Part shown: piece after piece, positions 21,388-22,072 of the stretch
Layout: every line of letters begins with the position of its first letter
How positions within the stretch are numbered: position 1 is the first letter of the stretch
NCBI GenBank assembly: GCA_027365815.1
Contig: DAHXLV010000007.1
Span: 1 to 22,072, forward strand
DNA from: Microcaldota archaeon
GTDB lineage: Archaea; Micrarchaeota; Micrarchaeia; Micrarchaeales; Micrarchaeaceae
Length of the DNA: 22,072 bases
Reading direction: 5' to 3'
Notes under the pieces: generated by a model
What the model was told of the DNA's origin: nothing
Database searches by the model: none
What the model saw: only the letters and a program-made list of their open reading frames with translations
Position numbers and translations under genes: made by a program

Positions 21388-21656
21388 GTGAAGATACTGG
21401 TGTTCGGCGACAGCATCGCATACGGGGCCTGGGACGTGGACGGCGGGCGGGTTCGATAATAAGGAGGGTGTGCAAGGAAACAGGGTCTGGCTACATGGAT
21501 CTCGACAAGGCAATGAGCAAGCGCATATCATCAGGAATATTCGATAGCGACGGGATACACCTTAACGCTAAGGGCCACAGGCTGATCTTCAATGCGGTCA
21601 AGAGGTACCTGATCAAAAGGGGGATAACGCCGCACCCTGGCTCCGAAGCGGCATAA
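21388..21656 (+). pseudogene. SGNH/GDSL hydrolase remnant, internal deletion
   Basis: The reading frame from GTG 21388 encodes the esterase block I (KILVFGDSIAYGAWDVDGG) with the nucleophile serine, then hits two stops (TAATAA, 21451-21456). A different frame picks up at about 21454 with IIRRVCKETGSGYMDLDKAM and later block V DGIHLNAKGHRLIF, holding the catalytic Asp-His pair, to TAA at 21654-21656. An intact SGNH hydrolase has about 180-220 aa; the middle 100 or so residues (blocks II-III) are absent. This is what an internal deletion with a frame change would leave. Its promoter still looks intact. A misassembly is the alternative. Confidence 0.78.
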
Positions 21657-21683
21657 GCTGCCTATCAGCAAAACACAGCAACC

Positions 21684-21693
21684 TATTTATACC
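21684..21693 (+). promoter_or_regulatory. Putative 23S rRNA promoter TATA box
   Basis: TATTTATACC follows the SGNH remnant and predicts transcription start near 21715, giving a precursor leader of about 150 nt before the mature 23S end. Confidence 0.5.
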
Positions 21694-21739
21694 TTATTCC
21701 GCATAACTTTAGACGGTGCTATTATGGCAACCGAGCTCG

Positions 21740-21804
21740 TATAGGCTCCTTTCTGTATTTGAAAGCTGTTTCTGCTTGATGAAAATACGTTGATAGAGCC
21801 TATA
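21740..21804 (+). other. Pre-rRNA leader hairpin
   Basis: TATAGGCTC (21740-21748) pairs perfectly with GAGCCTATA (21796-21804). Inside, GTATTT (21754-21759) pairs with AAATAC (21783-21788) and AAGC with GCTT, forming a long interrupted stem-loop. It lies between the rRNA promoter and the 23S start, so it is probably a leader structure involved in processing or folding. Confidence 0.45.
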
Positions 21805-21864
21805 ATCTCTCTTGCCGGCATTTATGATATCGTGTGTTTCACGATTGATTTGAGGAGAAGAAGT

Positions 21865-22072
21865 TTGCAATAAAAACAAACCACCTAGAGGATGGCTTGG
21901 CTGCAGCAGCGACGAAGGACGTGGCAAGCTGCGATAAGCCCAGGGTAGCCGCATGTCAGGCTTTGAACCTGGGATTTCCGAATGTGCCAGCAATGGCAAG
22001 CATACCCGGGGAACTGAAATATCTTAGTACCCGGAGGAGAAGAAAGCATTAGCGATGCGGTAAGTAAAGCGA
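21865..22072 (+). rRNA. rrl: 23S ribosomal RNA, 5' end (partial)
   Basis: The start of large-subunit rRNA is recognised from GAGGATGGCTTGGCTG (21888-21903), GCGACGAAGGACGTGGCAAG, CTGCGATAAGCCCAGGG and GATTTCCGAATG, which match universal 23S domain I in order. The final bases include the CTTAGTACCCG...GGAGAAGAAAG segment. The 5' end is estimated at 21865 by aligning the GGATG block with E. coli positions 26-30 and could be off by several bases. The gene continues past the window. No 16S rRNA or tRNA precedes it; its own promoter does. Confidence 0.93.

Noticed and set aside
21770..21800. Possible C/D-box sRNA suggested by TTGATGA in the rRNA leader
   Set aside because: No matching D box (CTGA) or internal C'/D' pair at proper spacing was found.
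1..22072. CRISPR arrays, insertion sequences, prophage or toxin-antitoxin loci
   Set aside because: No regularly spaced direct repeats, transposase motifs, terminal inverted repeats or phage genes were seen anywhere in the window.

Overview
The window is archaeal and gene-dense. Many genes sit 22-30 nt downstream of a TATA box, so their transcripts are leaderless or nearly so. Some genes inside operons instead carry GGTGA-type ribosome binding sites. It encodes archaeal-type uL30 and uL15, alpha-NAC, DUF424, EndoQ, an aCPSF2-type beta-CASP nuclease, full-length Sua5, TruD, and a tRNA-Ser whose intron is flanked by a bulge-helix-bulge motif. The 5' end of a 23S rRNA gene lies at the right edge behind its own promoter, with protein genes rather than a 16S gene before it. 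Unlinked rRNA genes, dispersed ribosomal-protein genes and many small orphan proteins suggest a DPANN/Micrarchaeota-like lineage. A Thermoplasmata-like euryarchaeon cannot be excluded from the sequence alone.

Layout. Positions 1-2235 hold a DNA-maintenance group: endonuclease III (partial, minus), a Nudix hydrolase and endonuclease Q. Positions 2236-3701 hold two small unknown genes and a Yip1-like membrane protein. Positions 3787-8332 form a plus-strand run: uL30, uL15, a GT4 glycosyltransferase, a coiled-coil protein, an aCPSF2-like nuclease and a small very basic protein, followed by tRNA-Ala(UGC). Positions 8440-12559 are all minus strand: a divergent acetyltransferase, a previously uncalled 58-aa Cys-motif protein, and an apparent operon HAD-like protein > Sua5 > 14-TM MFS transporter. 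Alpha-NAC runs divergently at 12636. DUF424 and a membrane GT2 form a minus pair at 12981-14853.

From 14943: tRNA-Ser(CGA) with a 43-nt intron, an orphan 202-aa protein, and a tandem duplication of a PH-like/zinc-ribbon protein. TruD and an HPP-family membrane protein form an overlapping minus-strand pair. A striking 864-aa minus-strand protein (18712-21306) appears to contain six cyclin-fold repeats, i.e. three TFIIB-core-like pairs, without a zinc ribbon. After it come the decayed remnant of an SGNH hydrolase gene, the rRNA leader and the start of 23S rRNA.

The best candidate for something undescribed is the 864-aa multi-repeat TFB-like protein. Secondary candidates are the 58-aa CxCxxC protein sharing a promoter element with its neighbour, a HAD protein that has lost most of its catalytic acids inside a Sua5 operon, and an eight-residue motif shared by the two proteins flanking the aCPSF2-like nuclease. 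All functions are assigned by reading motifs; no database search was run.
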